The translations under genes and the position numbers were made by a program. Below the pieces are notes generated by a model, which saw nothing but the letters and a program-made list of their open reading frames with translations, did not search any database and was not told the origin of the DNA. From positions 5,931 to 69,930 of the forward strand of contig CAZUQM010000038.1 in NCBI GenBank assembly GCA_964622545.1: 64,000 nt of DNA, in the 5' to 3' direction. Source of the DNA: JAFGLZ01 sp964622545 (GTDB lineage: Bacteria; Planctomycetota; Phycisphaerae; UBA1845; JAFGLZ01). The stretch's first letter is position 1; each line of letters starts with the position of its first letter. Positions 61,235 through 64,000 of this stretch are shown piece by piece.

Positions 61235-61846
61235 GTGGCCGAACCGACCGTTTACATCGTTGACGATGACAAGGCCGTGCGCGACAGCCTCCGCTGGCTG
61301 ATCGAGTCCACGAAGCTGAGGGTCCGCACGTACGACTCGGCCCAGGCCTTTTTGGACGACTGCGATCCGGCCGTCCCCGGTTGTCTCCTTTTGGACGTTC
61401 GGATGCCGGGCATGACGGGTCTGGAGCTCCAGGAGAGTCTCCACGCGCGAGGCATTCGCCTTCCGGTGATCATCATTACCGGACACGGTGATGTCCAGAT
61501 GGCGGTTCGGGCCATGCGTCAGGGGGCGATGGACTTCATCGAGAAGCCGTTCAACGACCAGGTGCTGCTGGAGCGCGTCCGTGAGGCGATCGAAAAGGAC
61601 CTGGAGGATCGCGAGACCCGGCAGGAAGTTGACGTGATTCGCCGCCGGCTCGAGCGGCTCACCCCGCGGGAGCGGGAAGTGCTAAGTATGGTGGTGGACG
61701 GCAAGTTGAGCAAACAGATCGCCGCCGAGCTGGGCCTGAGCGAGAAGACGATCGAGGTCCACCGCGGTCATATCATGTCCAAAATGCACGCGGACAACGT
61801 GGCCGACCTCGTCCGCATGACGCTCACGGCACGGTCGGCTACGTAG
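61235..61846 (+). CDS. FixJ/NarL-type response regulator
   Basis: The protein has 203 residues from a GTG at 61235. The receiver domain has the acidic triad (VYIVDDDKAVRD), the phosphorylated Asp54 in LLLDVRMPG, the Thr of IIITGHGD and Lys of FIEKPF. A LuxR-type HTH follows: LTPREREVLSMVVDGKLSKQIAAELGLSEKTIEVHR (given in part). Phosphorylated by the preceding kinase, it would activate transcription. Target promoters are not known; the flagellin promoters 6-8 kb upstream are candidates only by proximity. Confidence 0.94.
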   Translation: MAEPTVYIVDDDKAVRDSLRWLIESTKLRVRTYDSAQAFLDDCDPAVPGCLLLDVRMPGMTGLELQESLHARGIRLPVIIITGHGDVQMAVRAMRQGAMDFIEKPFNDQVLLERVREAIEKDLEDRETRQEVDVIRRRLERLTPREREVLSMVVDGKLSKQIAAELGLSEKTIEVHRGHIMSKMHADNVADLVRMTLTARSAT

Positions 61847-62096
61847 AAACGACTACATCTTTCTATTGATGTCCCACTTCACCCCCGGTCCTTTGGGGAC
61901 GATCACCATCACGGAAAGGGAAATAGGAACATCTGGCCCGGGGTTAGCCGCCGCAGGGACCGGGGTTGGCTCGTGCTCGGGTGTGCCGCTGGAAGCGGAA
62001 GGGATTCGTGGCTTCTGCCCGGCATCTGGTTGGGCTCTGCGCCCGGCACGCGCGTGGGTCCTGTTGGCACACATCTTTGGACAGGAGAAGTGGGTT

Positions 62097-64000
62097 ATGA
62101 GTTTGGGTGGCAAGCTGGTCGCATCGTTTTTGGGTTGTGGATTGGTCCCGCTGGCCGTTGTGGCCTACGTGAGCTACAGCACGGCCGAGAACGGGCTTCA
62201 AGAGGTTGAGCACAAGGGCGCGGTGGACCTGGAGGCCAAGGCCTACAATCAGCTCATCGCCTTGCGCGACGTGAAGAAGCGTCAGATCGAGAACTACTTC
62301 CACGAGCGCGAGGGGGACATGGGCGTCTTGGTCGAGACGGTCAAGTCGCTCCGTCAAGAGGCCTTCCAGAAGCTGGCGGCCGTCCAGCAGCTCAAGAAGG
62401 CCGAGATGGAGAAGCTCTTTGCCAAATTCCGGAAGGACGTCAAGGTGCTCGCGGCCAGCGAGGACGTGGCCGGTGCCTTCGAGGACTTCAAGACCTTCTA
62501 CGCCGAGGCGAAGATCCAGCCGGATCAAGCCATCGACGTCAAGGCCGACGCCTACAAGAAGGTTTACGACAAGTGGTATCCGTCCCTGGCGCGCTACGCG
62601 AAGGAGTACGGCTACTACGACGTGTTCCTGATCGGGGCCCAGCACGGGCACATTCTGTTCACCGAGGCCAAGGAAAGCGACCTCGGGGCGAACCTGGGCC
62701 ATGGCAAGCTCAAGGAGGAGGGGCTCGGCCGCGCCTGGGAAGCGGCGGTGAAGACCAAGGACGTGGCGATTGCCGACTTCCAGCCGTACTCGCCGAGCAA
62801 GGGCCAGCAGGCGGCGTTTCTGGCCGCGCCTGTCACAGACAAGGACGGGTCGGTCATAGCTGTGGTCGCACTTCAGGTACCTACCGATCCGATCAACGGC
62901 ATCGTGCAGCGTCGCGAAGGCATGGGCAAGACGGGCGAAACGTACCTCGTCGGCGAGCGTGACGGCAAAACCGCCTTCCGCAGCGACATGAAGACGATGG
63001 GCGACGGCAAGTATGTGATCGGCTACGCGATCAGCACGCCCTACATCGACAACGCCCTGGCCGGCAAGAGCGCCCAAGAGGTCTACACCGACAGCAAGGG
63101 CACGCTCGTGATGGTCACGTATGATCCGCTGAAGATCGACGGCCTGCACTGGGCGATCGTCAGCAAGATCAACCTCGAAGAGGCCATCGCGCCTCACGTC
63201 GAGGGCGAGGAGAAGGACTTCTTCACTCAGTACGCTGAGGGGTACGGCTACTACGACCTGTTCCTGATCAACCCGAACGGCCACTGCTTCTACAGTGTTT
63301 GCCGCGAGGCTGACTACAACACGAACCTCATCACGGGCAAGTACAAGGACAGCAACCTGGGCGAGTTGACGCGTCAGGTCATCAAGTCGGGCACGTTCGG
63401 CTTTGCCGACTTCGAGCCGTACGCCCCGAGCAACGGGGCCCCGGCGGCCTTCATCGCCCAGCCGGTCATGATCGACGGCGAGGCGGACATCGTGGTTGCC
63501 CTGCAACTGCCGCTCAAGGCGATCAATGGCATCATGCAGGTCCGCGAGGGCATGGGCGAGACGGGCGAGACGTATCTGGTGGGTCCGGACAAGCTGATGC
63601 GGTCGGACTCGTTCCTCGACCCGACGCATCACTCGGTGGCGGCCTCGTTCAAGAACCCCTCGAAGGGGTCGGTGGACACCGAGGGCGCCCGCAAGGCCCT
63701 GGCCGGCGAGACCGATGCGAAGGTCATCACCGATTACAACGGCCATCCGGTGCTGAGCGCCTACACGCCGGTCAACGTCTTCGGGACGCGCTGGGCCATG
63801 CTGGCCGAGATCGACGAGTCCGAGGCGATGGCGGCGGTGCAGGCGATGCAGGCGACGGGGGCGTCGGCGGTCAACACGCTGCTGATCTGGATCGCGTCGA
63901 TCGGCGCGATCGCCGCCGGTATCGTCAGCGTGATCAGCATCGCGATCGCCCGATCGATCAGCAAGCCGATCAACCGCATCATCGCGGGTCTGAACGAGGG
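62097..64000 (+). CDS. Methyl-accepting chemotaxis protein with duplicated sensor domain (3' end outside window)
   Basis: At least 634 residues, with ACAGGAG upstream of the ATG. A first membrane helix (LVASFLGCGLVPLAVVAYVSY) is followed by a long periplasmic part containing two tandem Cache-like domains: the first around EYGYYDVFLIGAQHGHILF through GKTGETYLVG, the second around GYGYYDLFLINPNGHCFYS through GETGETYLVG. They are clearly copies of each other. A second helix (LLIWIASIGAIAAGIVSVISI) leads into a HAMP start (ARSISKPINRII). The signalling tip lies outside the window. It probably senses small molecules and steers the flagella whose flagellins lie 5-9 kb upstream. Confidence 0.93.
   Translation, partial: MSLGGKLVASFLGCGLVPLAVVAYVSYSTAENGLQEVEHKGAVDLEAKAYNQLIALRDVKKRQIENYFHEREGDMGVLVETVKSLRQEAFQKLAAVQQLKKAEMEKLFAKFRKDVKVLAASEDVAGAFEDFKTFYAEAKIQPDQAIDVKADAYKKVYDKWYPSLARYAKEYGYYDVFLIGAQHGHILFTEAKESDLGANLGHGKLKEEGLGRAWEAAVKTKDVAIADFQPYSPSKGQQAAFLAAPVTDKDGSVIAVVALQVPTDPINGIVQRREGMGKTGETYLVGERDGKTAFRSDMKTMGDGKYVIGYAISTPYIDNALAGKSAQEVYTDSKGTLVMVTYDPLKIDGLHWAIVSKINLEEAIAPHVEGEEKDFFTQYAEGYGYYDLFLINPNGHCFYSVCREADYNTNLITGKYKDSNLGELTRQVIKSGTFGFADFEPYAPSNGAPAAFIAQPVMIDGEADIVVALQLPLKAINGIMQVREGMGETGETYLVGPDKLMRSDSFLDPTHHSVAASFKNPSKGSVDTEGARKALAGETDAKVITDYNGHPVLSAYTPVNVFGTRWAMLAEIDESEAMAAVQAMQATGASAVNTLLIWIASIGAIAAGIVSVISIAIARSISKPINRIIAGLNE

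Noticed and set aside
1..64000. CRISPR arrays, tRNA genes, prophage or transposase genes
   Set aside because: No regularly spaced identical repeats with unique spacers, no tRNA T-loop/acceptor pattern and no transposase or phage-like product were found on either strand.

Overview
The window is a 64 kb piece of a GC-rich bacterial chromosome. It most likely comes from an uncultured member of the Planctomycetota near the class Phycisphaerae. This rests on the mix of gene types (a PEP-CTERM secreted protein, a type IV prepilin-like pseudopilin, split glycine dehydrogenase gcvPA/gcvPB, UROD-like and xylose-isomerase-fold sugar enzymes, a CE7 esterase, planctomycete-style C-terminal anchors), on strong codon GC bias and on repeat-rich spacers. 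It is inference; no marker rRNA is present. The window opens inside an S41 protease gene and closes inside a chemotaxis receptor gene. I saw no rRNA, tRNA, CRISPR array, phage or transposase gene.

Layout. 1-6.1 kb: S41 protease (partial), NHL-repeat protein, Gfo/Idh/MocA oxidoreductase, two unknown proteins and tyrS. 6.2-8.9 kb: a Zn/Mn-type ABC importer (permease, ATPase, binding lipoprotein). 9.1-11.1 kb: a pseudopilin and a secreted repeat protein with a distinctive Cys-containing C-terminal tail. 11.8-15.0 kb: a conserved unknown protein and a PfkB kinase fused to a HAD phosphatase. 15.1-17.7 kb: sugar-acid dehydratase, UROD-family protein and cupin. 17.9-20.0 kb: DUF4405-like membrane protein, phosphoesterase, small lipoprotein. 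20.4-25.7 kb: ceramidase-like protein, NSS transporter with a tiny partner, lipoprotein, amidohydrolase. 25.8-27.4 kb: a decayed and an intact PEP-CTERM gene, the latter behind a long structured leader. 28-38 kb: GT-C glycosyltransferase, B12-type radical SAM protein, mannonate dehydratase, a second Cys-tail protein, sugar-1-phosphate nucleotidyltransferase, CE7 esterase. 38.2-42.4 kb: lipoate ligase and gcvPB-gcvPA-gcvH. 42.7-51 kb: NifU-like scaffold, PK-C-like protein, clan GH-A hydrolase, multi-cluster ferredoxin, pyrD and a gingipain-like C25 protease with the third Cys-tail. 51-52.8 kb: two sugar isomerase/epimerase genes. 53.1-56.8 kb: two flagellin paralogues. 57-64 kb: a secreted unknown protein, a FixL/FixJ-type two-component pair and a chemotaxis receptor.

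The genes point to a motile heterotroph that degrades polysaccharides and sugar acids (dehydratases, isomerases, esterase, GH-A hydrolase) and displays many surface proteins. The most interesting material is not one operon. It is (i) a shared C-terminal module ending in a Cys-Gly-Ser-Gly type tail in three unrelated secreted proteins, which looks like an uncharacterised protein-sorting signal; (ii) two families of short structured intergenic repeats, one about 180 bp with a conserved hairpin core (four copies) and one of twin hairpins enclosed by GTGTGGC and GCCACA (four copies); and (iii) a sharply bounded 317 bp tract of perfect identity in the surface-exposed part of the two flagellin genes.
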